Assembly: GCA_016937725.1 (NCBI GenBank) | Contig: JAFGVZ010000071.1 | Span: forward strand, 1-8,045 | DNA length: 8,045 bases | Source of the DNA: Paracoccaceae bacterium | GTDB lineage: Bacteria > Pseudomonadota > Alphaproteobacteria > Rhodobacterales > Rhodobacteraceae | Direction: 5' to 3' | In this document: one piece after another, positions 1 to 5,214 of the stretch | How the letters are laid out: each line of letters begins with the position of its first letter | How positions within the stretch are numbered: position 1 is the stretch's first letter | The notes under the pieces: generated by a model | What the model was told of the DNA's origin: nothing | Seen by the model: the letters and a program-made list of their open reading frames with translations, nothing else | The model's database searches: none | Program-made: the position numbers and the translations under genes

Positions 1-120
1 GAGGTGATCGAATTCGTCGACCCAGAGATCGAGGCGCTGCAAGACAAGATCGCCCGCCGCCTTGGCTACAAGCTGGAAGGACACCGGCTGGAACTTCTGG
101 GCCGCAAGATCAGGGACTAG
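1..120 (+). CDS. Fur-family metalloregulator, C-terminal end (partial)
   Basis: The window opens inside a reading frame that gives 39 residues before a TAG at 118-120. The visible part contains IEFVDPEIEALQ followed by GHRLELLG. These match the end of the dimerisation domain of Fur-type repressors (E. coli Fur has IEFSDDSIEARQ and NHSLYLYG at the same places). Such proteins bind Fe(II), Mn(II) or Zn(II) and repress metal-uptake genes. The DNA-binding domain is outside the window, so Fur, Mur and Zur cannot be told apart with certainty; the motif looks closer to Fur/Mur. Its stop overlaps the stop of the convergent gene on the minus strand in the four bases CTAG (117-120), and no terminator hairpin separates the two. 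Confidence 0.75.
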   Translation, partial: EVIEFVDPEIEALQDKIARRLGYKLEGHRLELLGRKIRD

Positions 121-569
121 TCGCGCGGGCCTGCCAACCGGGTAGTGCGCTCTTCCAACCGGTCCGCAAACTCTTGCCGTGCGGCATGATCCAACCCTTC
201 CAGACGGGTCAACAATTGGCCTTCCAACCGGTTGCCCATATCCAGCAGGCGCGCTTGTGCCACGTCCAGCCCGGCGCGGAAACGGTCGGCATCGAAGCTT
301 TCGGCGCGCAAGGCATCCAACAACTCCGCCCGTGCAGCGCGCAAGTCGGCATGACCACGCGCGGCACGAAACGCCTCGCGCCCTTCGCGGCGCATGTCGC
401 GGCGGGCGTCGTCGGGCAAAGCGCCAATGGCCGCGCGCATCAGGCTGCCATCGGGCACGCCGCGCAGCACCACGCCGCCCACCATGCCCACCAGCACCAA
501 GTTGAGCGTGACAGAAGCGACCAGCGCCCATGTCTTCCAGCGTCCCGGCTTCTTTACTGTCTCCGTCAT
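117..569 (-). CDS. Membrane-anchored periplasmic sensor-like protein (CpxP/CnrX, heavy-metal-sensor type)
   Basis: A 150-residue protein with a short basic cytoplasmic N terminus, one membrane segment (about residues 13-36) and a highly charged helical periplasmic part. The stretch LPDDARRDMRREGREAFRAA followed by long Arg/Glu/Ala helices is typical of the Metal_resist/CpxP-like fold, annotated as periplasmic heavy-metal sensor. In the CnrYXH system such a protein (CnrX) controls release of an ECF sigma factor by its membrane anti-sigma factor. The start at 569 is chosen because it follows the upstream stop by one base (TGA-G-ATG), a translational-coupling arrangement; the longer open frame upstream is antisense to nothing but runs back through the preceding gene. 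His73, Met111 and His128 are possible ligands, but no CnrX-like metal site is recognisable, so the signal is unknown. It is the last gene of the operon. Confidence 0.7.
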   Translation of the reverse strand: MTETVKKPGRWKTWALVASVTLNLVLVGMVGGVVLRGVPDGSLMRAAIGALPDDARRDMRREGREAFRAARGHADLRAARAELLDALRAESFDADRFRAGLDVAQARLLDMGNRLEGQLLTRLEGLDHAARQEFADRLEERTTRLAGPRD

Positions 570-570
570 C

Positions 571-915
571 TCAGAACCCCAGTTCCAGAGGGTCGCGCAC
601 ACCGACAATCGGGGCCGCGACCTGTTCGAACACGCCCAGCGCGCTGTCCATCCAGACCGGTGCGTCATAAACCGACACGGGCATGACCAGACCAAGGTAA
701 AGCCCCGCCAGCGTTGCCCCGACACCCCCGGCAACAGAGGGCATGGCCCATCCACTTGTCCAAGTCTTCAACCGCGCACGCCAGTCTGGCGCGACCGGCG
801 CGGCCACACTTGCAGCATCGGCCAGAATGCGGGCGCGTAGGGCGTCGGGCAGGCCCATCTTTTGACCGGCCTCGAAAAACAGCGCCAGCTCGTCGTCAGA
901 TGTCTTCCGATTCAT
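571..915 (-). CDS. Small single-pass membrane protein, probable anti-sigma factor
   Basis: A 114-residue protein: about 55 polar N-terminal residues, one hydrophobic segment (about residues 57-80, AMPSVAGGVGATLAGLYLGL) and a 34-residue C-terminal tail. It has no HxxxCxxC zinc anti-sigma motif. Its place is the main evidence: it lies directly after an ECF sigma gene, overlapping it by 20 bp, and directly before a CnrX/CpxP-like gene. That is the usual position of a small membrane anti-sigma factor such as CnrY. The start at 915 has a good ribosome binding site (GAGGAG, 7-base spacer) lying inside the end of the sigma gene. The expected topology is N terminus in the cytoplasm holding the sigma factor and tail in the periplasm facing the sensor. 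Anti-sigma function is inference from context; the sequence itself is not a recognised family. Confidence 0.65.
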   Translation of the reverse strand: MNRKTSDDELALFFEAGQKMGLPDALRARILADAASVAAPVAPDWRARLKTWTSGWAMPSVAGGVGATLAGLYLGLVMPVSVYDAPVWMDSALGVFEQVAAPIVGVRDPLELGF

Positions 916-1465
916 ATCCCAACTCCTCTTTTCGGCCGCTCAACAAGGCGGTCAGCTTGCGTTTGCCGCGCGCGGTCAGGCTTTCGACCGCTTCAACCCC
1001 CACCATCAATATGGCGGCGATCTCGGGGTTCGACAGCCCCTCTATGTGCCGCAGGATGACCGCCTCGCGCTGCCGTTCTGGCAGTTGGGCAAGAGCGCCA
1101 TCCAAAGCCTGCGCGCGGGCATCTTGCATCATCCGCGCATCGGCACCTGCCGTGTCATCGGGCAAGTCCGGCATCTCTGGCACCATCGGCTTGCGCCGCC
1201 GCAAACGGTCGGTGCACAGGTTGCGCGCCACCCGGAATGCCCAGGTCGAGGGCTTGGCCTGCCCTGCTTCCCAGTCTGGCGCCATCCGCCACAGCCGAAG
1301 CATCGTGTCTTGGGTCACGTCCTCAGCCTCGGCCCGGTCGCCCAACATCCGGGTGGCAAAGCGCAACAAGCGAGGGGCCAACAGGTCTGTCAGCGCCTGC
1401 GCCGCACGCAAATCGCCTTGCGCGAACCGCGCCAGCAAATCGGCCTCGTCCTGCTCTGACAGCAC
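896..1465 (-). CDS. ECF-type RNA polymerase sigma factor
   Basis: A 189-residue ECF sigma factor. Region 2 spans about residues 10-95, with AEAEDVTQDTMLRLWR (residues 45-60) and STWAFRVARNLCTDRLRRRK (73-92), the -10 recognition part. Region 4 spans about 115-175, with LPERQREAVILRHIEGLSN and the helix-turn-helix that contacts the -35 element. Only sigma2 and sigma4 are present, as usual for this group. The start is GTG at 1465, supported by AAAGGG about 6 bases upstream; no in-frame ATG fits as well. The gene follows the EF-hand gene after 52 bp and overlaps the probable anti-sigma gene, so the three-protein switch is co-expressed. An ECF-like promoter sits upstream of the operon, suggesting that the factor transcribes its own genes. 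The exact ECF group was not determined. Confidence 0.93.
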   Translation of the reverse strand: MLSEQDEADLLARFAQGDLRAAQALTDLLAPRLLRFATRMLGDRAEAEDVTQDTMLRLWRMAPDWEAGQAKPSTWAFRVARNLCTDRLRRRKPMVPEMPDLPDDTAGADARMMQDARAQALDGALAQLPERQREAVILRHIEGLSNPEIAAILMVGVEAVESLTARGKRKLTALLSGRKEELGYESEDI

Positions 1466-1517
1466 CTGTCACCCTTTCATCGGGCAGGGCAGAATGCCCC
1501 ACCCGCATTGCTTGCGC

Positions 1518-1871
1518 TTAGTGGCGGTCGCCATGGCCCATGCCACGGCGTTCCATACGCTCTGCCACGCGGTCGGTGAAGGCCGCATATTCCTCGGCAT
1601 CAAGCACGCCATCGTCATTGGCGTCGACCCGGTCGAACATGCGCTGACCGCGGTCGCCAATCCGTTCTGCGCGCTTGGCTTCCATCTCGGCCCGACGCGC
1701 ATCGCCAAAGGCTTTCAGTTCTTCTTGGGTGACTTGACCATTCCCGTCGCGGTCCAGCTCTTCAAAGTTGGGCAAGGCGCGGGGGCCCATTTCGCTATTC
1801 CCGCGGGCGTGAGCGCTGCCAGCACCCAGCGCAATGGTCAGGGCCAATGCAGAGATCAGTGTCTTTTTCAT
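1518..1871 (-). CDS. Secreted EF-hand protein heading the ECF sigma operon
   Basis: A 117-residue protein with a clear Sec signal peptide (MKKTLISALALTIALGAGSA, likely cut after AHA at residue 22). Two canonical 12-residue EF-hand loops follow: residues 40-51 (DRDGNGQVTQEE) and 83-94 (DANDDGVLDAEE), both with Asp/Asn at positions 1, 3 and 5, Gly at 6 and Glu at 12. Both therefore look competent to bind Ca2+. The tail after residue 104 is rich in Met, His and Arg (RMERRGMGHGDRH) and could bind another metal. The start at 1871 has a strong ribosome binding site (AAGGAG, 7-base spacer). It is the first gene of a four-gene operon with a sigma factor, anti-sigma candidate and periplasmic sensor, so it probably acts in the periplasm as part of the signal or the response. 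What it binds in vivo is unknown. Confidence 0.85.
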   Translation of the reverse strand: MKKTLISALALTIALGAGSAHARGNSEMGPRALPNFEELDRDGNGQVTQEELKAFGDARRAEMEAKRAERIGDRGQRMFDRVDANDDGVLDAEEYAAFTDRVAERMERRGMGHGDRH

Positions 1872-1917
1872 CGTCGCTCTCCTTGGTGTGTCGCGGCCCT
1901 CTTGGCCGTTCGATACC

Positions 1918-1944
1918 TATTGAACGCGACAATCATCCAGTTCC
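1918..1944 (-). promoter_or_regulatory. Candidate ECF-type promoter of the EF-hand/sigma operon
   Basis: On the minus strand, GGAACT (1944-1939) is followed after 15 bases by TCAATA (1923-1918). This resembles the GGAACTT / TCNAA layout of RpoE-like ECF promoters. The EF-hand ATG lies 47 bases past the -10-like element, leaving room for a leader of roughly 35-40 nt. That leader contains a small hairpin CGGCC-AAGAG-GGCCG and the AAGGAG ribosome binding site. The -10-like element is overlapped by a 5-bp inverted repeat CGTTC-N10-GAACG (1907-1926). The assignment rests on motif match only. Confidence 0.45.
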
Positions 1945-1979
1945 GTCGCACGAAGTTTGACCACGCTATAGGCGCGATC

Positions 1980-2008
1980 TTGCGACACGCTGACGCAAAA
2001 TCTGTATT
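1980..2008 (+). promoter_or_regulatory. Candidate promoter and overlapping 19-bp dyad upstream of the DUF983 gene
   Basis: TTGCGA (1980-1985), a 17-base spacer and TGTATT (2003-2008) give an acceptable housekeeping promoter about 55 bases upstream of the DUF983 start. Positions 1980-1998 form an imperfect palindrome, TTGCGACACGCTGACGCAA, symmetric at 14 of 19 positions (TTGCG-n-CA / TG-n-CGCAA). It covers the -35 element and the spacer and could be an operator. I do not recognise the regulator. Confidence 0.35.
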
Positions 2009-2066
2009 ACGGGTGCATTTTAGGGCTAATGCGCGTAATCGGGGCAAGTTGCACAGGAGCGCGCGC

Positions 2067-2468
2067 ATGACCCTCTCGCAGATTGACACGATCGAATCCG
2101 AACGCCCCTTGGGCCAAGCCATGTTACGAGGCATGCGCTGCAAATGTCCGGCCTGTGGTGCTGCGCCCATGCTGCGCGCCTATCTGACCGTGCGCGACTG
2201 TTGCCCAGCCTGCGACGAAGACCTAAGCCACCAACGCGCCGATGATGGCCCGGCCTACCTGACCATGCTGGTCACGCTGAAAACGGTGGTGCCGCTGATG
2301 GTTTACATCATGTTCAACTACAACATGAACCCGACACTTCTGTTTGCCTTGTCCGCGCTGCTCTTGGTGGCAATGACCCTCTTTCTTCTGCCCCGGTTCA
2401 AGGGCATGATCGTGGCATTCCAATGGGCGAAACGCATGCACGGGTTCGGCGATGAGCGAGACGATTGA
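2067..2468 (+). CDS. DUF983 family membrane protein with zinc-ribbon motif
   Basis: A 133-residue protein of the DUF983 family. The N-terminal half holds a CxxC...CxxC zinc ribbon (CPAC at 27-30 and CPAC at 46-49). It is followed by two membrane segments, about residues 63-84 and 88-108, and a short basic C-terminal tail. The start at 2067 is chosen because AGGAG (2055-2059) sits 7 bases upstream and family similarity begins there. The open frame extends hundreds of codons further upstream, but that part is antisense to the sigma operon and is not real. The function of DUF983 proteins is not established. The stop overlaps the next gene by 17 bp, so the two are probably co-translated. Confidence 0.85.
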   Translation: MTLSQIDTIESERPLGQAMLRGMRCKCPACGAAPMLRAYLTVRDCCPACDEDLSHQRADDGPAYLTMLVTLKTVVPLMVYIMFNYNMNPTLLFALSALLLVAMTLFLLPRFKGMIVAFQWAKRMHGFGDERDD

Positions 2469-3120
2469 CAAAACCGCCATCCGCGATGCGGCCACGATCG
2501 TTCTGCTAAGGCAGGGGGCGGACGGTCCTGCGGTGCTGATGGGGCAGCGCGGCGCAACAGCGGCTTTCATGCCCGATAAGTTTGTCTTCCCCGGCGGCGC
2601 GCTGGATGGGACAGATGCGCTTGTGCCCGTCACCATGCCCGACCCCTGCCGGGGACGGATTGCGCAAGGGCATACCAACCCCGATGCCCTCGCCGCCGCC
2701 GCCATCCGCGAGATGTGGGAAGAAACCGGGCTGATGATGGGGCTTCCAGGGCAGTGGAATGACCCGCCCGCCGATTGGGCTGGCTTCGCTGCCCATGGCT
2801 TGCGCCCCAATGCAGACGGTTTGCGTTTCATCTTTCGCGCCATCACACCCCCGGGCCGCCCCCGCCGGTTCGACGCACGGTTCTTTCTGGCCGATGCGGG
2901 CGCGATCATGGGCGATCTGGACGATTTCTCTGCCGCGTGCGAGGAGTTGTCGCATCTGCATTGGGTTCCGCTGTCAGAGGCGCGCGCGCTGAACCTGCCC
3001 TTCATCACCGAAGTGGTTCTGGCCGAAGTGCAAGCCATTGCCACGGGCAAGAACAGGCCCGACACGGTGCCGTTTTTCGACAATTCAACCGGCGTGTCGG
3101 CCTTTCGGCGGATTGCCTGA
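2452..3120 (+). CDS. NUDIX hydrolase, NUDT19/NUDT7-like with split Nudix box
   Basis: A 222-residue Nudix hydrolase; such enzymes cleave X-linked nucleoside diphosphates using Mg2+ or Mn2+. The core starts near residue 11 (RDAATIVLLR), and FPGGALDG (46-53) marks the start of the Nudix box. The catalytic half REMWEETGL (86-94) matches REUXEEXGU exactly, including both metal-binding Glu residues (90, 91). Between the two halves lie about 35 residues instead of the usual dozen, an insertion seen in the NUDT19-like branch, whose eukaryotic members hydrolyse CoA and acyl-CoA. A CoA-type substrate is therefore possible but unproven. The ATG at 2452 lies inside the end of the DUF983 gene, and the two likely form an operon. 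No intrinsic terminator works for this strand downstream: the hairpin at 3147-3169 has its U-run on the other strand. Confidence 0.88.
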   Translation: MSETIDKTAIRDAATIVLLRQGADGPAVLMGQRGATAAFMPDKFVFPGGALDGTDALVPVTMPDPCRGRIAQGHTNPDALAAAAIREMWEETGLMMGLPGQWNDPPADWAGFAAHGLRPNADGLRFIFRAITPPGRPRRFDARFFLADAGAIMGDLDDFSAACEELSHLHWVPLSEARALNLPFITEVVLAEVQAIATGKNRPDTVPFFDNSTGVSAFRRIA

Positions 3121-3140
3121 CCGCGCAAAGCTTCCCGACC

Positions 3141-3169
3141 AAAAAAGTCCGGGCAGATCATGCCCGGAC
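3141..3169 (-). terminator. Intrinsic terminator of the response regulator / small RNA transcript
   Basis: A perfect 9-bp stem, GTCCGGGCA against TGCCCGGAC (3169-3161 and 3155-3147), with a 5-base loop is followed on the minus strand by six T (3146-3141). This is a textbook Rho-independent terminator for leftward transcription. On the plus strand the hairpin has no U-run after it. Confidence 0.9.
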
Positions 3170-3234
3170 CAGTCCAACAGGGAGGAATACTGCATCATAA
3201 CCCCGACGCAGGAGGGATTTTGAAAACAATCGCT
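3141..3234 (-). ncRNA. sorX: Small RNA in the 3' flank of the response regulator, probable SorX homologue
   Basis: Read on the minus strand, about 94 bases end in a strong intrinsic terminator. Before it lies a second hairpin, CTGCGTC-GGGGTTAT-GATGCAG (3211-3190), whose 7-bp stem contains one G-U pair. On the plus strand this would be an A-C mismatch, so the fold favours minus-strand RNA. Unpaired CCUCC-type (anti-Shine-Dalgarno) runs flank the hairpin: CCCTCC before it and TCCTCCC after it. From established knowledge, SorX of Rhodobacter sphaeroides is a conserved sRNA from the 3' UTR of an OmpR-family regulator mRNA (RSP_0847). It helps resistance to singlet oxygen and organic peroxides by acting on a polyamine-transporter mRNA. 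The same position, strand and neighbour here support the assignment; I could not align the sequences. The 5' end is uncertain: it could be a processing site or a start from the promoter at 3240-3267. Confidence 0.6.
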
Positions 3235-3239
3235 TCAAC

Positions 3240-3267
3240 ATCCTATCATTGATCCCGATTCTGGCAA
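3240..3267 (-). promoter_or_regulatory. Candidate sigma-70 promoter for the small RNA
   Basis: On the minus strand, TTGCCA (3267-3262, five of six consensus bases) and TAGGAT (3245-3240, four of six) are separated by 16 bases. Transcription would start near 3233-3234, downstream of the regulator stop codon, and run to the terminator at 3141. It would allow the RNA to be made independently of the regulator mRNA. It is a motif match only, and 3' UTR processing may be the real source of the RNA. Confidence 0.4.
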
Positions 3268-3289
3268 CAATAAGACGGTTAACAGGTGA

Positions 3290-3976
3290 CTATGAGGCGA
3301 GACGATATCCGCCTGACTCGGTCAGCAGCAGCGACACATTCGAGGGGTCCGGCTCTATCTTCTGGCGCAGACGGTAGATGTGGGTTTCCAGAGTGTGGGT
3401 CGTAACACCCGCATTATACCCCCAGACCTCGTGCAACAGCACATCGCGCGGCACCACGCCTTCGGGCGCGCGATACAGGAATTTCAGGATGTTGGTCTCT
3501 TTTTCCGTCAGGCGAATCTTGCGCTCTTTCTCATCGATCAGCATTTTCTGTGCGGGCTTGAACATATAAGGCCCAAGCTGGAACACCGCATTTTCCGATT
3601 GTTCATGCTGGCGCAGTTGAGCGCGCAAGCGGGCCAGCAGGATCGGCAGCTTGAACGGCTTGGTAATGTAGTCATTCGCGCCCGAATCCAGCCCCAAGAT
3701 CGTGTCGGCATCCGAATCATGCCCAGTCAGCATGACCACGGGCGATTTGAAGCCAGCCTTGCGCATCCGCTTGCACAATTCGCGCCCATCCGTGTCGGGC
3801 AGGCCCACATCCAGCACCGCAAGGTCAAACTGGCCCGCGCGGACCTGCTCCATCGCCGCCGCACCATCGGCGGCCTCGAACACGTCGAACTCGTCAGTGG
3901 CCAGTAATTGTTCTGCCAGCGCCTCGCGCAGATCGTCGTCGTCATCCACCAGAAGAATGCGGTTCAGCTTGGGCAT
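3290..3976 (-). CDS. cenR: OmpR-family response regulator, probable CenR
   Basis: A 228-residue two-component regulator. The receiver domain (about 5-120) has the acidic pair Asp11/Asp12, phosphorylation site Asp56 (LAVLDVGLP), Thr84 and Lys106. The winged-helix DNA-binding domain (about 130-226) ends in the typical HTLETHIYRLRQKIE and GGYRL motifs. The linker LRQHEQSENAVFQLGPY and the RLTEKETNILK segment are what I recall for the alphaproteobacterial CenR group, partner of kinase CenK. CenR is essential in Caulobacter and R. sphaeroides and controls envelope and division genes. No kinase gene lies nearby, as expected for CenR. The ATG at 3976 has AAGGAG 7 bases upstream. The SorX-like 3' flank independently supports orthology with R. 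sphaeroides RSP_0847. The 161-bp space to the divergent ribA gene must hold both promoters, but I found no convincing ones. OmpR-family membership is certain; the CenR name is less so. Confidence 0.8.
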   Translation of the reverse strand: MPKLNRILLVDDDDDLREALAEQLLATDEFDVFEAADGAAAMEQVRAGQFDLAVLDVGLPDTDGRELCKRMRKAGFKSPVVMLTGHDSDADTILGLDSGANDYITKPFKLPILLARLRAQLRQHEQSENAVFQLGPYMFKPAQKMLIDEKERKIRLTEKETNILKFLYRAPEGVVPRDVLLHEVWGYNAGVTTHTLETHIYRLRQKIEPDPSNVSLLLTESGGYRLAS

Positions 3977-4137
3977 GGAAAGACTCCTTTTTGAGTGTGC
4001 TTACCTTGCATGTCGGGTGCAGGCGGCGGGCTGCAACAAATGCTACAGACAAGTCACGCGGATGTGTCGCCAGCGCAGGTTTTGTTTCAATTCCACCTGC
4101 CAAGCGACTATGTGTCGGAAAACAAGACGGGTCTGGC

Positions 4138-5214
4138 ATGGCATTCGGGCTGACATTGGTGGAACGGATCAACCGCGCGCGGGCCGATTTGCGGCTGGGC
4201 GTGCCGATCCTGCTGACCGGGCCAGAAGGCCGCGCGCTGGTCATGGCCGCCGAAACCGCCACGCGCGACCGGTTGGATGCGATGCGCGCCCCCGGCCTTG
4301 TGCTGGCCCTGACCCGCCACCGCGCCGAAACGCTCAAGGCCCGCCCCTATGACGGCGATCTGGCGCGCATTCTGGTGCCAGAGGGTGCCGATCTGGCATG
4401 GTTGCGCGCCATGGCCGACCCGGCAGATGACCTGCGCCACCCTATGAAAGGGCCGTTCCAATCCATGCGCGAAGGATCGGCCGACCTGCACCGCACAGCG
4501 CTGGCGCTGGTTAAAACCGCGCAGCTTTTGCCCGCCGCGTTGGTTCTGGACGCGCCCGATTTGCCAGATGGCTTGGGCCTGACCGAATTGCCCCTTGAAA
4601 AGTTGGCACAAGAACTCGCGCGTGCCAGCGTCATGGCCCCGGTCATCAATGCGCGCCTGCCCATGGTCGCGTCCGAAGCGGGCCGCGTCCACATCTTCCG
4701 CCCCCGTGACGGGGGCGAGGAACATTACGCCATTGAAATTGGCCAGCCCGACCGCGCCAAACCTGTGCTGGCCCGTCTGCATTCGGCCTGCTTCACGGGC
4801 GATGTTCTGGGCAGTCTGAAATGCGATTGCGGCCCGCAGCTGAACGCGGCCTTGGCGCGGATGGGGGCAGAAGGCGCGGGCGTGCTGCTGTATCTGAACC
4901 AGGAAGGGCGCGGCATCGGCCTTGCCAACAAGATGCGCGCCTATTCGCTGCAAGACCAAGGCTTCGACACCGTAGAGGCGAACCACCGCCTTGGGTTCGA
5001 GGATGACGAGCGCGATTTCCGCATTGGCGCAGGGCTGTTGCGGCAGATGGGGTTTTCCCAGATTCGCCTGCTGACCAATAACCCCCGCAAGGTCGATATG
5101 CTGAATGCCCACGGGTTGAGCGTTGTCGAGCGCGTTCCCCTACGCGTGGGCGAAACCGCGCAGAACGCGGCTTATCTGGCCACCAAGGCCGCGAAATCGG
5201 GGCATCTGCTATGA
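4138..5214 (+). CDS. ribA: GTP cyclohydrolase II (RibA) with degenerate N-terminal DHBP-synthase-like domain
   Basis: A 358-residue protein. The C-terminal part (about 180-358) is a full GTP cyclohydrolase II, which opens GTP to start riboflavin synthesis. It has zinc ligands Cys218, Cys229 and Cys231 (CFTGDVLGSLKCDC), the NQEGRGIGL loop, and Tyr269 and Arg292 equivalent to E. coli Tyr105 and Arg128. The N-terminal 175 residues resemble a shortened RibB: ERINRARADLRLG, then ALVMAAETATRDRLDAM, then LHRTALALVKTAQLLPAALV align with RibB segments. However, the acidic DDEDRENEGD catalytic motif is replaced by TGPEGR and the middle is missing, so DHBP synthase activity is not expected. A separate ribB should exist elsewhere. 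The ATG at 4138 is chosen because the RibB-like similarity starts there; its ribosome binding site is weak. No FMN riboswitch is visible upstream. The stop overlaps the next start as ATGA. Confidence 0.92.
   Translation: MAFGLTLVERINRARADLRLGVPILLTGPEGRALVMAAETATRDRLDAMRAPGLVLALTRHRAETLKARPYDGDLARILVPEGADLAWLRAMADPADDLRHPMKGPFQSMREGSADLHRTALALVKTAQLLPAALVLDAPDLPDGLGLTELPLEKLAQELARASVMAPVINARLPMVASEAGRVHIFRPRDGGEEHYAIEIGQPDRAKPVLARLHSACFTGDVLGSLKCDCGPQLNAALARMGAEGAGVLLYLNQEGRGIGLANKMRAYSLQDQGFDTVEANHRLGFEDDERDFRIGAGLLRQMGFSQIRLLTNNPRKVDMLNAHGLSVVERVPLRVGETAQNAAYLATKAAKSGHLL
4699..4717. repeat. Perfect 9-bp inverted repeat within ribA
   Basis: CGCCCCCGTGACGGGGGCG is perfectly self-complementary apart from its central base. 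In RNA it would form a very GC-rich hairpin with a tight loop. It codes for residues around 188-193, in the junction between the degenerate RibB-like part and the catalytic RibA domain. Confidence 0.6.

Noticed and set aside
1487..1499. Hairpin GGGCA-GAA-TGCCC between the EF-hand and sigma genes, considered as terminator
   Set aside because: The stem has only 5 bp and no U-run follows on the minus strand, so it is unlikely to end transcription; at most a weak mRNA structure.
1907..1926. CGTTC-N10-GAACG as a LexA-type SOS box
   Set aside because: Alphaproteobacterial LexA sites are direct repeats of GTTC spaced by 7 bases; this is an inverted repeat with a different spacing.
714..2066. Long plus-strand open frame continuing upstream of the DUF983 gene
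   Set aside because: It is antisense to the anti-sigma, sigma and EF-hand genes, shows no domain, and the ribosome binding site and family similarity both start at 2067.
2223..3161. 312-codon minus-strand frame opposite the Nudix and DUF983 genes
   Set aside because: Shadow of two well-supported plus-strand genes; the product has no recognisable family features.
3147..3169. Same hairpin considered as terminator for the Nudix gene on the plus strand
   Set aside because: The A-run precedes it on the plus strand and no T-run follows, so it works only for leftward transcription.
3977..4137. FMN riboswitch or clear promoters between cenR and ribA
   Set aside because: None of the conserved RFN-element segments are visible, and the promoter-like hexamers on either strand are too weak to report.
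4108..5112. 334-codon minus-strand frame opposite ribA
   Set aside because: It mirrors the codon structure of ribA in GC-rich DNA, with a low-complexity Gln/Gly/Arg-rich product and no recognisable domain.
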